Shown here: piece by piece, positions 17,430-25,820 of the stretch | Position numbering within the stretch: position 1 is the first letter of the stretch | Layout of the letters: each line of letters starts with the position of its first letter | From: Paenibacillus sp. Soil750 | Lineage (GTDB): Bacteria > Bacillota > Bacilli > Paenibacillales > NBRC-103111 | NCBI RefSeq assembly: GCF_001428045.1 | Contig: NZ_LMSD01000023.1 | Span: forward strand, 496,001-560,000 | Direction: 5' to 3' | Length of the DNA stretch: 64,000 bases | Translations under genes and position numbers: made by a program | The notes under the pieces: model-generated | Database searches by the model: none | Told to the model about the DNA's origin: nothing | The model's input: only the letters and a program-made list of their open reading frames with translations

Positions 17430-18918
17430 CCTCTAAAAGTAGTCCTTCCTTGTTGTGAGAAGTACCTGTCATTTCGTTTTTACCTTTCATATTAGATCTG
17501 TATCTGACTGGAAGGAGTACATACTTCATGATATTACTTCTTAAGCTGCTGCCATTATTGGTGACCGCTAAAAAAGGGACACCAAAGGATTGTAAAGAAC
17601 ATAGATGTAAGATAAGTATGAACAAGGACAACGAGAGTCCAAACACACCACAATAAGCTGTAAAAAGCATGACAGGAAAACGAAGCATACGTAACGCGAT
17701 AGCCGTGCTAAAGGATGGAATAGCAAAAGAGGCAATTCCTGTCATTGCAACTACAATCACCATTGGACGGGATACAATACCAGACTGTACAGCAGCTTCT
17801 CCTATAATAAGTGCACCGACAATGCTAACTGATTGTCCAACAGCACGGGGAAGACGAAGACTGGCTTCTCGCAGAAGCTCGAAGGATGTTTCCATGAGGA
17901 GAGCTTCCACAAACGTAGGGAATGGAATACCTGCTTTTGAGGAAATAAAAGTCATCATTAATGGGGTGGGAATCATCTCGAGATGAAAGGTCGTCAAGGC
18001 GATATATAAGGAAGGTCCAAACAAGGATAGAAACAGACTGATCAAACGAATGATCCGCAAAAAGTTTGCGAAATAGAACCTTTCATAAAGATCTTCACTG
18101 GGGTGCAGCATTTCAAAAAAAGTGGATGGTGTAAGTAAAGCAATGGGTGTACCATCCGTTATAATTCCTATTTTACCCCTAGATAGAGCTGTAGCCACTC
18201 TATCTGGTCTTTCAGTTGTGACAAGCTGAGGAAAGGGGGAAAACGTACTCCCCTGAATCAACTCCTCAATTTGAGTGTTAGCAATTAAAAAATCCAATTG
18301 AATGGATTCAAGTTTATGTTGTAGAGAGGTAAGAATATCTAAATCGACAAGGTTTTCAAGATATAAAATCATGACTTTTGTGTTGCTTTTCTGTCCAAGA
18401 ACGTACAATTGTGATTTTAGGTCTGGTGTCTTAAGCTTCCTATACACCATACTCAAATTTTTATGTAGATCTTCAGTAAAGCTCTCTCTTGGACCACGAA
18501 CATTGATCTCGATTTTCGGTTCTTCGATAGGACGAGTCTCATATCCTGGAAGTAACATGCCATAAGCTTCAGTATGGCCTTCAATTAATACTACAAAACC
18601 AGCATCTGTAATCAAACTTACGATATTTTCAATATCTGTCATTGCATGAATAGTACCAAGTGAGTAAATCGTTTCTAGTATGGATTCACAAGTAAGTTTC
18701 GACATGAGACGCATGTCTTCGTTAATTTTACGAATGATATGTTGATTCAAACTTTTTTCATCGATAAGGACATCTAAGTAGATGATGCAAGCGTGTATAG
18801 TTCCTTTTTCTCCTGAGAAATTACGTATAACTAAAGAATCACAGTTTGAGAAAATTTGTTGGATTTTTTGCAAATTAATGCTAATGGAAGAATTAATGTT
18901 ATCTAACTTTAGTTTCAT
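17401..18918 (-). CDS. Spore germinant receptor A subunit (GerAA/GerKA family)
   Basis: The protein has a hydrophilic N-terminal half (about 250 residues) followed by membrane segments around residues 300-460, including TPIALLTPSTFFEMLHPSED and LPRAVGQSVSIVGALIIGEA, both characteristic of GerA-type A subunits. The frame is open to 18990, but ATG 18918 has GGAGGG eight bases upstream and gives a 505-residue product of normal length. It is the first gene of the A-C-D-B operon. Transcription by the forespore sigma factor is expected from family knowledge, but I could not see a clear sigma-G promoter. Confidence 0.94.
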   Translation of the reverse strand: MKLKLDNINSSISINLQKIQQIFSNCDSLVIRNFSGEKGTIHACIIYLDVLIDEKSLNQHIIRKINEDMRLMSKLTCESILETIYSLGTIHAMTDIENIVSLITDAGFVVLIEGHTEAYGMLLPGYETRPIEEPKIEINVRGPRESFTEDLHKNLSMVYRKLKTPDLKSQLYVLGQKSNTKVMILYLENLVDLDILTSLQHKLESIQLDFLIANTQIEELIQGSTFSPFPQLVTTERPDRVATALSRGKIGIITDGTPIALLTPSTFFEMLHPSEDLYERFYFANFLRIIRLISLFLSLFGPSLYIALTTFHLEMIPTPLMMTFISSKAGIPFPTFVEALLMETSFELLREASLRLPRAVGQSVSIVGALIIGEAAVQSGIVSRPMVIVVAMTGIASFAIPSFSTAIALRMLRFPVMLFTAYCGVFGLSLSLFILILHLCSLQSFGVPFLAVTNNGSSLRSNIMKYVLLPVRYRSNMKGKNEMTGTSHNKEGLLLEDVEQNYEKD

Positions 18919-19058
18919 AAACAAGCCCTCCGTAAACCCTAAGGAACTATTTGAATGAAACGAATAAGATAAGAAGCAACCGTTTCTCATTAATTATCAT
19001 CTTGCGGAACCCAAAATATACCTTGCGTTAAGTAAAAATGAGCAGCATGATGGCTGAT

Positions 19059-20453
19059 TTAAGAATTCAAGGATGCTTCACGTGGTGGGGAGGCCAAGCG
19101 TCTCCGATTCAAGAATAGTAGACACATAGCAATCACTGTGAGAATAATCCCGAGTAATCGCAAACCACCCGCGCTGAACGTATCTCCCATTACGATGCTG
19201 ATCAATAAAGAAGAGAGAATGGTGCCCAAATATCTGGATGTATTGAACAATCCGGAGGCTACCCCGATCATTTCTTTCGGTGAGCTTTGGAACAAAGCGG
19301 CTTGCATCCCGACATTGTTCAAGCCATTGCTAACTCCGAACGCGGCTAAAGCTAAACATACACTGACCATCGGAGAAGTTGGTTGCCATGTCACAATCCA
19401 TATGGACCCAAGTGTCATCAGGATCGCGGATAGCAGCAAGGCTGGCCTTGGTCCTGAACTATCAATCCATCGGCCTGCTAAGGGAGATACGATGAGTGAA
19501 CATAAGCCTAGGCTTAACATGAGAAGCCCAGTGTGGAATTCACTGACATGGCGTACCATCTGCAAGTAGGACGGAAGCCCGAAAAAAAGTGAGTAAAATA
19601 GTACGTTAACGAGCATGAATTCGATATTGACCCTTGTCATTACCGGATATTTGGCGAATGTGCGCAGAGGTATAAAGGGAGTTGTCGTTCTTAACTCATG
19701 GCGTACGAAAGCCCCCAGTGAAATGAGGCCAATCAGCCCGACGATGACATGCATCATGGAGATGTGTCCGACTGATTTGGCTGATAGTACGCCAACGAGC
19801 AGCCCAACTAGCCCAACTGTGAACAGCAGAATCCCAGACGCATCGATCAATGCCAACCATTTTCGAAAAGATAGTTTGTGAGTAAGAGATGTTGCCTGTT
19901 GGTCATTGGGGATGAACCTCCACGCGAGTAGAAAGCTCGCCACCACGAACGGAATATTGACGAGGAAGATTGCCTGCCAGTCCCACCAGTGAATCAGGAT
20001 CCCGCCTATGAAAGGGCCAAGTGCTGCAGCTCCGGATAGGAATATGGACATGACGGATAGAGCAGCCGCTTGTTTCTCCGTTATATGAATCCGCACAATG
20101 GCCATGCCAACCGCAACCATCATGCTTGTTCCTATCGCTTGTATGATACGAAACACGAGGAGCAACCCGAAGTAGGGCGATAGCGGGGCTAATAAGGAAG
20201 CAATGAAGGCGATAATCAGCCCAGCAAGAAATATCTTCTTGCGACCGAATAAATCACTTGCCTTTCCCATCACAGGCTGCGCGACAGCACTCGCTAAGTA
20301 GAATACAAATATGATCCAGGACACCTCTGTGAATGCAAGTTGGTACACATTTTGCAGCCTTGCCATTGCAACAGCAATCATCGAAGAGTTTAACGGGTTC
20401 AGCAGCACCCCCAATCCAACTGAAATCAACAACCATTTGCTGCGATTATTCAT
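19059..20453 (-). CDS. MFS drug efflux transporter, DHA2 (EmrB/QacA-like) type
   Basis: The protein has about 14 hydrophobic segments, the loop motif GKASDLFGRKKIF between segments 2 and 3, and LGPFIGGILIHWWDWQAIFLVN, the motif-C region of drug/H+ antiporters (quoted in two parts in full-length view). ATG 20453 has GGGGGTG at good spacing and gives 464 residues; the frame itself extends to 20501. The gene is divergent from a LysR gene 116 bases away, a standard arrangement for a regulator and its exporter. The substrate is unknown. Confidence 0.92.
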   Translation of the reverse strand: MNNRSKWLLISVGLGVLLNPLNSSMIAVAMARLQNVYQLAFTEVSWIIFVFYLASAVAQPVMGKASDLFGRKKIFLAGLIIAFIASLLAPLSPYFGLLLVFRIIQAIGTSMMVAVGMAIVRIHITEKQAAALSVMSIFLSGAAALGPFIGGILIHWWDWQAIFLVNIPFVVASFLLAWRFIPNDQQATSLTHKLSFRKWLALIDASGILLFTVGLVGLLVGVLSAKSVGHISMMHVIVGLIGLISLGAFVRHELRTTTPFIPLRTFAKYPVMTRVNIEFMLVNVLFYSLFFGLPSYLQMVRHVSEFHTGLLMLSLGLCSLIVSPLAGRWIDSSGPRPALLLSAILMTLGSIWIVTWQPTSPMVSVCLALAAFGVSNGLNNVGMQAALFQSSPKEMIGVASGLFNTSRYLGTILSSLLISIVMGDTFSAGGLRLLGIILTVIAMCLLFLNRRRLASPPREASLNS

Positions 20454-20569
20454 GTCTGACACCCCCTGTTTACTGATGTCATCGTACTTGAATTTCGTCA
20501 TTTATTCCAATGACTTTTATGTTATGATTTGATTGATTAGAAGGAATGAGTCGGAGGCGGCGGTACAAA

Positions 20570-21466
20570 ATGGAACTACTTCAATTGCAATATTTCATCA
20601 CGGTGGCTCGATTGGAACATATGACGGAGGCCGCGCAGAGCTTACATGTTACGCAATCGTCCCTGAGTAAAACGATTCAACGCTTGGAAGAGGACCTAGG
20701 TGTTCCACTCTTCGACCGAATCGGAAGGAAACTGCGATTGAATGAGTTCGGAACCAGATTCCTACAGCGTGCTGAAAGAGCTTTATTTGAATTGGAACAG
20801 GGGAAGCAGGAGTTAAGCGATTTATCCAGTCCGGAACATGGCGCCCTCGAATTGGCGGTTACTGCCGCAAGTACCTTACCCAATATCCTGCGAGCGTTCA
20901 GGAAAAAACGGCCCCATCTCCAATTTCATGTACAAATGCTGTCCACGCAGGAAATGGTGACGCTGCTTCATCGTGGGGAGGTTGATTTTTGCTTGTCCTC
21001 ACCGCCAGTTCAAGGGGATGACATCGAATGTCAAATCGTGTGCATGGACCCAATCCTATTAGCTGTTCCTTTGGGGCACCGATTGGCAGGCAGAACCCGC
21101 GTTTCCTTAAGCGAGCTTAGAAATGAATCATTTGTTGGTGTAAAGAAAGGCTATGGTACCCGCGATTTAGTTGACTCCATATGTAATTCGGTTGGATTTG
21201 AACCCAAGTATGTGTATGAGGGAAATGAACCTGCCAGATTAAGCGCGCTTGTGGAAGCTGAGATCGGTATTGCCTTCTTACCAAGTTCTGCAAGAAACTC
21301 ACGGGAACAGATCGCCTATCTACACATCGAAGATCATGAATTGGTGCGGGAAATTGCTTTATTATGGCACAAAAGTCGATACATTTCCCGGGCTGCACAG
21401 GAGTTTCGTGAAGTCGTAGTCGCCTATTTTCAGGCAATTTCTATAGATGGCTTCGCCTTCACGTAA
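20570..21466 (+). CDS. LysR family transcriptional regulator
   Basis: The 298-residue protein has a winged helix-turn-helix (LLQLQYFITVARLEHMTEAA and then TQSSLSKTIQRLEEDLGVPL, residues 3-52) and a two-lobed effector domain. ATG 20570 is chosen because the family normally starts MELLQLQYF; GGAGG lies 12 bases upstream. The ATG at 20546 has AAGGA directly against it and would add eight Arg-rich residues. It probably controls the divergent MFS exporter from the shared 116-base gap. Confidence 0.93.
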   Translation: MELLQLQYFITVARLEHMTEAAQSLHVTQSSLSKTIQRLEEDLGVPLFDRIGRKLRLNEFGTRFLQRAERALFELEQGKQELSDLSSPEHGALELAVTAASTLPNILRAFRKKRPHLQFHVQMLSTQEMVTLLHRGEVDFCLSSPPVQGDDIECQIVCMDPILLAVPLGHRLAGRTRVSLSELRNESFVGVKKGYGTRDLVDSICNSVGFEPKYVYEGNEPARLSALVEAEIGIAFLPSSARNSREQIAYLHIEDHELVREIALLWHKSRYISRAAQEFREVVVAYFQAISIDGFAFT

Positions 21467-21549
21467 GCATTCTATTGCGGGTCTACCCTCAGCCTACAGG
21501 CAATGATATAAAATGAACTATTTTTAAGAGGATTTAAGAGAAAAGGCTC

Positions 21550-21578
21550 TTTACAAACGAACGTACATTCGTTAATGT
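21550..21578 (+). promoter_or_regulatory. Promoter with TetR-like inverted repeat
   Basis: TTTACA (21550-21555) and TAATGT (21573-21578) are spaced by 17 bases. Between and overlapping them lies AACGAA-CGTACA-TTCGTT (21556-21573), an inverted repeat of the sort bound by TetR/QacR-type repressors. It precedes the VOC gene at 21620. No TetR gene is present nearby. Confidence 0.45.
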
Positions 21579-21619
21579 TTATATGGGTGGATTTCCCAAT
21601 AGCCAAGGGAGTGATACAT

Positions 21620-22021
21620 ATGGAAATTATCAAAACGAAGATTGAGAGTTCGCTTACAGTCTTGTTGGTATCCAATTATGAAAAGTCTAAGAAGTACTAT
21701 GAAGATGCCCTTGGATGCGCAGTAAACGAGTTTTGGGCTATTCGAGATAATTTCGGATTAGGCTTTAAGTTAATTCAAGCAACCAGTATAGAAGATGTTA
21801 GACCTAATAAAGGGACTTGGAATACATATGCCTATATAAAAAATCACGATGAATTGGATGCTTTATTCATTGAGCTGAAAACCAATGGGGCAATTATCGT
21901 TTCTGAACCTATAGAAACAAAGTATGATTGGGGAACTTGGAAGGATTTTTCGGTTCAAGATTTAGATGGATATGTAATCGGTTTCGGTTCGGGAAATAAA
22001 AACATAGATGAGGTGGAATAA
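21620..22021 (+). CDS. VOC (glyoxalase/bleomycin-resistance fold) protein
   Basis: The 133-residue protein has the paired beta-alpha-beta-beta-beta module: LTVLLVSNYEKSKKYYEDAL near the start and FSVQDLDGYVIGFG at the end. ATG 21620 follows AAGGGAGTG; an ATG at 21575 in the same frame lacks an RBS. VOC proteins bind a metal and act as isomerases, dioxygenases, or drug-binding or drug-modifying proteins; the role here cannot be told. The stop is 2 bases before spo0M, so the two are probably cotranscribed. Confidence 0.85.
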   Translation: MEIIKTKIESSLTVLLVSNYEKSKKYYEDALGCAVNEFWAIRDNFGLGFKLIQATSIEDVRPNKGTWNTYAYIKNHDELDALFIELKTNGAIIVSEPIETKYDWGTWKDFSVQDLDGYVIGFGSGNKNIDEVE

Positions 22022-22023
22022 AT

Positions 22024-22824
22024 ATGTCTTTTTTTAAGAAGATGATGGCTAAAGTAGGGATCGGGAACATTGATATCGATACGCAATTCCATACAGAGGC
22101 CTTCGTTCCGGGCGAGCTGGTAGAAGGTGTCATTATCGCCAAAGGCGGCAGTGTAGAGCAAAAAGTGGACAAAATTTATTTTAAAATTATAACACAATAC
22201 CGCAAGCCCTCGCCCTCTGAGAGCGATCCGAATCGTATGGTGACAGAATCGGTTGATATAGCCAATATTCTGTTGGGAGAAAGTTTGGAGTTTGCACCAG
22301 GACAATCGATCGAAATTCCTTTTCAATTCGTGCTGCCTCATGAGACACCTATCTCTATTGGCGTAAGCCCGATCTGGATTCGTACAGGCATGGATATTGA
22401 CAACGCTATTGATCCATCAGATCGTGATGATATTGAAGTATTGGCTCATCCGCACACCTCCGCTATTTTTGAAGCGTTGGAGGATTTGGGCTTTTATTTA
22501 CATAAAGCAGAGAACGAATATTTTCCGCAACATAATTATCACCTGCCATTTATTCAGAATTTTGAATTTGTCCCCTATAAAAATAGCGAATATAGCCGCT
22601 CTGTTGAAGAGCTAGAGCTTGTATTTTACCCGGATAATAACGGGGTTAAAATCCTTATGGAATTCGACCGCAAAGCGCGTGGATTTAGCGGGCTTTTAGC
22701 AGAAATGATGGATATGGATGAGTCCCATCACCGTTATTACTTCAGTACCGATGAGCTAGAAGAAGGGACTTCAGCGGTGGCTAATCAGTTCAGAGGCATT
22801 TTTAACGACTTGCTGGATGTGTAA
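22024..22824 (+). CDS. spo0M: Sporulation-control protein Spo0M
   Basis: The 266-residue protein is of the arrestin-like Spo0M family: FFKKMMAKVGIGNIDIDTQF at the start, PGELVEGVIIAKGGSVEQ, and PWIRTGMDID-like text (here SPIWIRTGMDIDNAIDP) mid-protein. Spo0M affects entry into sporulation and cell division in Bacillus. GAGGTGG overlaps the end of the preceding VOC gene. A good terminator follows. Length and motif order match the family. Confidence 0.93.
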   Translation: MSFFKKMMAKVGIGNIDIDTQFHTEAFVPGELVEGVIIAKGGSVEQKVDKIYFKIITQYRKPSPSESDPNRMVTESVDIANILLGESLEFAPGQSIEIPFQFVLPHETPISIGVSPIWIRTGMDIDNAIDPSDRDDIEVLAHPHTSAIFEALEDLGFYLHKAENEYFPQHNYHLPFIQNFEFVPYKNSEYSRSVEELELVFYPDNNGVKILMEFDRKARGFSGLLAEMMDMDESHHRYYFSTDELEEGTSAVANQFRGIFNDLLDV

Positions 22825-22850
22825 CGAAGCCAAGTGCATATGAAGTTAAG

Positions 22851-22885
22851 AAGGCGGCTGACCCAATTGGATCGGTTGCCTTTTC
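22851..22885 (+). terminator. Rho-independent terminator after spo0M
   Basis: AAGGCGGCTGACCC pairs imperfectly with GGATCGGTTGCCTT around a short AATT loop, followed by TTTTCTT. Confidence 0.75.
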
Positions 22886-22908
22886 TTAATTAATTAGGGG
22901 GCTTTATA

Positions 22909-22983
22909 TTGGAGAAAGTTAGAAAGGCTAGTTTTAAAGTCGTAGGGATAATAGGTGAAGCTAATTGGAACAAAAAGAGATGA
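22909..22983 (+). pseudogene. 24-codon stump behind a good ribosome site
   Basis: TAGGGGGC precedes TTG 22909, and the frame reads EKVRKASFKVVGIIGEANW and then stops. The text FKVVGI resembles the beginning of AraC effector-binding or GyrI-like proteins, so this may be the remaining start of a deleted gene. It is too short to be certain. Confidence 0.25.
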
Positions 22984-23037
22984 CAATTATGCCATCTCTG
23001 TAATCAAAAACGTAAATTTGTTTCATATAGGTACCGT

Positions 23038-23280
23038 TCAGTCACAAAATTTAATTTTATATTTAATTCCGTCGTACAGTTCAATCTTTAACTCCTCTAC
23101 AAATTTCCATTTGAGGCTATCTAACCACTCCTCTAGCATTTCTTCTCTTTCTTCTTCATTCTGGGCATCATTAAATGATAATTTTTCTTCTTTACCATTA
23201 AAATACTCCGCTTTGAGCTTCTCGATATCTTCGATATCAAGTAGGGACAATACACTTTCGACTAGTGAACGCTTTGACAA
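23038..23280 (-). CDS. Small acidic hypothetical protein
   Basis: The product has 80 residues, rich in Glu, Lys and Leu, with predicted helices (SLLDIEDIEKLKAEYF, NEEEREEMLEEWLDSLKWKF). TTG 23280 has a perfect AGGAGG eight bases upstream; the GTG at 23289 lies against that same AGGAGG and is unlikely to be the start. No family is recognised. It has its own probable promoter and is not part of an operon. Confidence 0.65.
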   Translation of the reverse strand: MSKRSLVESVLSLLDIEDIEKLKAEYFNGKEEKLSFNDAQNEEEREEMLEEWLDSLKWKFVEELKIELYDGIKYKIKFCD

Positions 23281-23311
23281 AATGAACACCTCCTAAAAAA
23301 TAGATATTAAA

Positions 23312-23340
23312 TCTATATAGTATAAGGAAAATTTTGGCAA
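23312..23340 (-). promoter_or_regulatory. Probable promoter of the small acidic protein gene
   Basis: On the minus strand TTGCCA and TATAGA are spaced by 17 bases, about 30 bases before the AGGAGG. The -10 box lies within a short inverted repeat (TAGAT, ATCTA). Confidence 0.4.
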
Positions 23341-23588
23341 GTGCTTGTACTTAGATACTAGTGAATAAGTGGATTTTTTTCTAGTTTTTAAGAGATTATT
23401 AGAGATGACAACGCTTAGATTATTCTGGTGTTGTGAATGAGTAGATCGTGTATAATTATAACCGTAACGATGGGCTTTAACTTGCATTTGATGGTTTTCA
23501 AGTAAGGTAGAGTTGACATGCAAGGAATAAATATCGAACAAACTATATCTTGGAAGAATGCAGGGCTCAACTAATAAAGGGGATAATA

Positions 23589-23819
23589 ATGGACGAAGAG
23601 GATATCAAGCAACGTATTAAGGATTACCAGCAGGCAGATGGAGTTCGCCCACTCATTTGCGGTAATAACAGTAAGCACGAGAAATTATACCCTAAGGTAC
23701 TTGAACAAGGGTTGGTTCTTCTTTGCCCTAATTGCAATTATACGCAGACGTACATCCCTGATCTCTTCTTTGATGATGGTTTTTATGAGTGGCTGCGAGG
23801 CATGAAGAGTTTGATTTAA
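23589..23819 (+). CDS. Small zinc-ribbon-like hypothetical protein
   Basis: The product has 76 residues: a charged N-terminal helix (MDEEDIKQRIKDYQQADGV), then RPLICGNNSKH and LLCPNCNYTQ. One Cys, one His and a CPNC pair could bind zinc. ATG 23589 follows AAGGGG; upstream in-frame starts lack an RBS. It may be a nucleic-acid or protein-binding adapter, with function unknown. A strong terminator follows it. Confidence 0.7.
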   Translation: MDEEDIKQRIKDYQQADGVRPLICGNNSKHEKLYPKVLEQGLVLLCPNCNYTQTYIPDLFFDDGFYEWLRGMKSLI

Positions 23820-23837
23820 GGAGATAGTCTCTATGGT

Positions 23838-23872
23838 AAAAAGGATGCCGGGAAAGATACGGCATCCTTTTT
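23838..23872 (+). terminator. Rho-independent terminator
   Basis: AAAAAGGATGCCG pairs perfectly with CGGCATCCTTTTT around a 9-base loop. It is able to act in both directions. Confidence 0.88.
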
Positions 23873-23908
23873 AGTTGTAAAACCAAACATTTTAGAAGGG
23901 CATTTATA

Positions 23909-24073
23909 ATGTATCCAAGAGCTAATACTTGGTGGAACAATAGAACGTGGGTTTTGATAGAAGAATTATTAACTGGGAATAAGATACGATATCCAAATGG
24001 ATTAACAGATTTGCTAAGAAACGAGATCGTTAATAAACCACGTAATTCCAGAATAGTCAAAAAAGGAACTTAA
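23909..24073 (+). CDS. 54-residue hypothetical protein
   Basis: The frame begins with ATG after GAAGGG at eight-base spacing and reads MYPRANTWWNNRTWVLIEEL, with a basic C-terminus ending RNSRIVKKGT. It is Trp- and Asn-rich at the start and strongly cationic at the end. No family is recognised. It has a credible ribosome site but no clear promoter, so it may be a real small protein or a remnant. Confidence 0.4.
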   Translation: MYPRANTWWNNRTWVLIEELLTGNKIRYPNGLTDLLRNEIVNKPRNSRIVKKGT

Positions 24074-24143
24074 ATTTATATCTCGAATATCTATTGTAAT
24101 CTTAATAGTTAAAAAATTTAATGGCAGACAGAAGTTAGATACG

Positions 24144-24491
24144 ATGATAAAAGGTTTCGGAGGCATTTTTTGGCGAACTAAGAATCTTGAAGTAATAAGA
24201 AAATGGTACAGTGAAGTGTTGAAGCTTGAAATAGAAAATTGGAATGGGACTATAATAAAACCTCAATCAGGAAATGAGACGATCTTTTCTTTCTTTGCCG
24301 AGGATGACAGTTATTTTCCAACAGATCAACAAGTGATGTTAAACTTCCAAGTAGATAATCTAGACGAGACTATTAAACATCTTGAGGAAATTGGTGTGCC
24401 TCTTGCCAAGAAAAAAGAGAGTAGTGATTATGGAAAGTTTGTTTGGATAGAAGATCCTGATGGTCGATTGATCGAGCTTTGGGAGAAATAA
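24144..24491 (+). CDS. VOC (glyoxalase/bleomycin-resistance fold) protein
   Basis: The 115-residue protein has one full VOC repeat pair: GGIFWRTKNLEVIRKWYSEV at the start and WIEDPDGRLIELWE at the end, with the Glu of IEL being the usual metal ligand. The ribosome site is weak. It stands alone, and its function is unknown. It is unrelated in close sequence to the other VOC proteins of the window (21620, 53541, 54165). Confidence 0.85.
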   Translation: MIKGFGGIFWRTKNLEVIRKWYSEVLKLEIENWNGTIIKPQSGNETIFSFFAEDDSYFPTDQQVMLNFQVDNLDETIKHLEEIGVPLAKKKESSDYGKFVWIEDPDGRLIELWEK

Positions 24492-24499
24492 TGAGAATG

Positions 24500-24531
24500 A
24501 GGAGCCTGTTATACAGCAGCGCTCCTTTATT
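24500..24531 (+). terminator. Weak terminator after the VOC gene
   Basis: AGGAGC pairs with GCTCCT around a 15-base loop, followed by TTATT. The stem is short. Confidence 0.4.
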
Positions 24532-24602
24532 ATGTATGAATGTAGTGTGCAGCAGATAATGAGAATATGTAAACTACTGAAATAGATAAAGGGATGAGCC
24601 AT

Positions 24603-25586
24603 ATGTATGGACAAACAATTTGTTTTCATGAATTCGGTGAACCACAAGACGTTTTAGGAGTAAAACAGCAAGAAGTTACTCCACTAAAGCCTGATGAGAT
24701 TTTGGTAGAAATGATTGTTCGTCCAATAAATCCCTCTGACTTGATTCCTATTCGTGGTGCTTATAGACACCGTATCTCGTTGCCATGTATTCCTGGTTAT
24801 GAGGGCGTAGGATCTGTGATTGATATTGGAAGTAGCGTACAAAAGTCCATGCTTGGTAAGCGTGTATTACCTCTCCGTGGAGAGGGGACTTGGCAGCAAT
24901 ATGTAAAAACATCTTCTTCGTTGTCTATTGAAGTGCCAAATTTCATCACTGACGATGAGGCTTCTCAATCATATATCAATCCTCTCACTGCCTGGATTAT
25001 ATGTAAGGAGCTTTTTAAACGCTCCAATAATTCTTTTCTACTAGTTAATGCGTGTAATTCTGCAATCGGCCGAATTTTTGCTCAATTATCAGTTGTTTTT
25101 GGATATAGACTTATAGCCGTAGTGCGAAGTTCAGCGTATTCAGAAGATTTGTTGCAATTAGGTGCATGGTATGTGATTAACTGTTCACAGAGCGATGTCG
25201 ATAAAACTGTGATGGACTTAACGAAGGGGCAAGGTGTTCATGCTGCGATTGATTCTATCGGTGGAAAAGAAGGATACGAACTTGCACTTGCTGTGCGACA
25301 AGGTGGTTTCTTTATATCCATTGGATTGCTATCAGGGCTGCAAGTGGATTGGAAGCAAATCGCAACTGAACTTGATATTCAATCGAAAATTTTTCATTTG
25401 CGACAATGGATACAAAGTATCTCAGTCGATGATTGGCAAAATTCCTTTTTACAGATTTTTGCATTGCTTCGTCAAAAGCAACTCATCTTAGGGAAGGCTG
25501 AAGCGAGATACAAGTTAATCGAAATTACAAAAGCGGTGCAGATAGCCGAACAAACGGGCCGACAGGGGAAAGTGCTACTTACATGA
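24603..25586 (+). CDS. Medium-chain dehydrogenase/reductase, quinone or enoyl reductase-like
   Basis: The product has 327 residues. It has an N-terminal GroES-like domain (NPSDLIPIRGAYRHR and PGYEGVGSVIDIG) and a Rossmann domain with ACNSAIGRIFAQLSVVFGYR. It lacks the zinc-binding Cys set of alcohol dehydrogenases, so it fits NADPH-dependent quinone oxidoreductases or 2-enoyl thioester reductases (MECR-like). The start at 24603 is preferred because AAGGG lies nine bases upstream; the ATG at 24594 is directly at that site. A terminator follows. Confidence 0.85.
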   Translation: MYGQTICFHEFGEPQDVLGVKQQEVTPLKPDEILVEMIVRPINPSDLIPIRGAYRHRISLPCIPGYEGVGSVIDIGSSVQKSMLGKRVLPLRGEGTWQQYVKTSSSLSIEVPNFITDDEASQSYINPLTAWIICKELFKRSNNSFLLVNACNSAIGRIFAQLSVVFGYRLIAVVRSSAYSEDLLQLGAWYVINCSQSDVDKTVMDLTKGQGVHAAIDSIGGKEGYELALAVRQGGFFISIGLLSGLQVDWKQIATELDIQSKIFHLRQWIQSISVDDWQNSFLQIFALLRQKQLILGKAEARYKLIEITKAVQIAEQTGRQGKVLLT

Positions 25587-25628
25587 TAGATCCTCATACG
25601 AAGAACGATTGTTAAATATAGACACTGA

Positions 25629-25660
25629 GGTAGCTGGTCGTTGACTATCAGCTGCCTTTT
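25629..25660 (+). terminator. Rho-independent terminator
   Basis: GGTAGCTG pairs with CAGCTGCC (one G-T pair), followed by TTTT. It separates the MDR gene from the two-component operon. Confidence 0.6.
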
Positions 25661-25820
25661 CCATGTAAACGAGCTGACCTGAAAAAAAGATCATATATTC
25701 AGTCACATCAGACTAGAAATAGTAGGATTCGCCCTGCAGTATTTACCGAAAAACTCTTATAATAGAAGTTAATTTTTATTCGATATCGTTCTGCCAATTT
25801 CTGATAAGGAGACTGAAATT

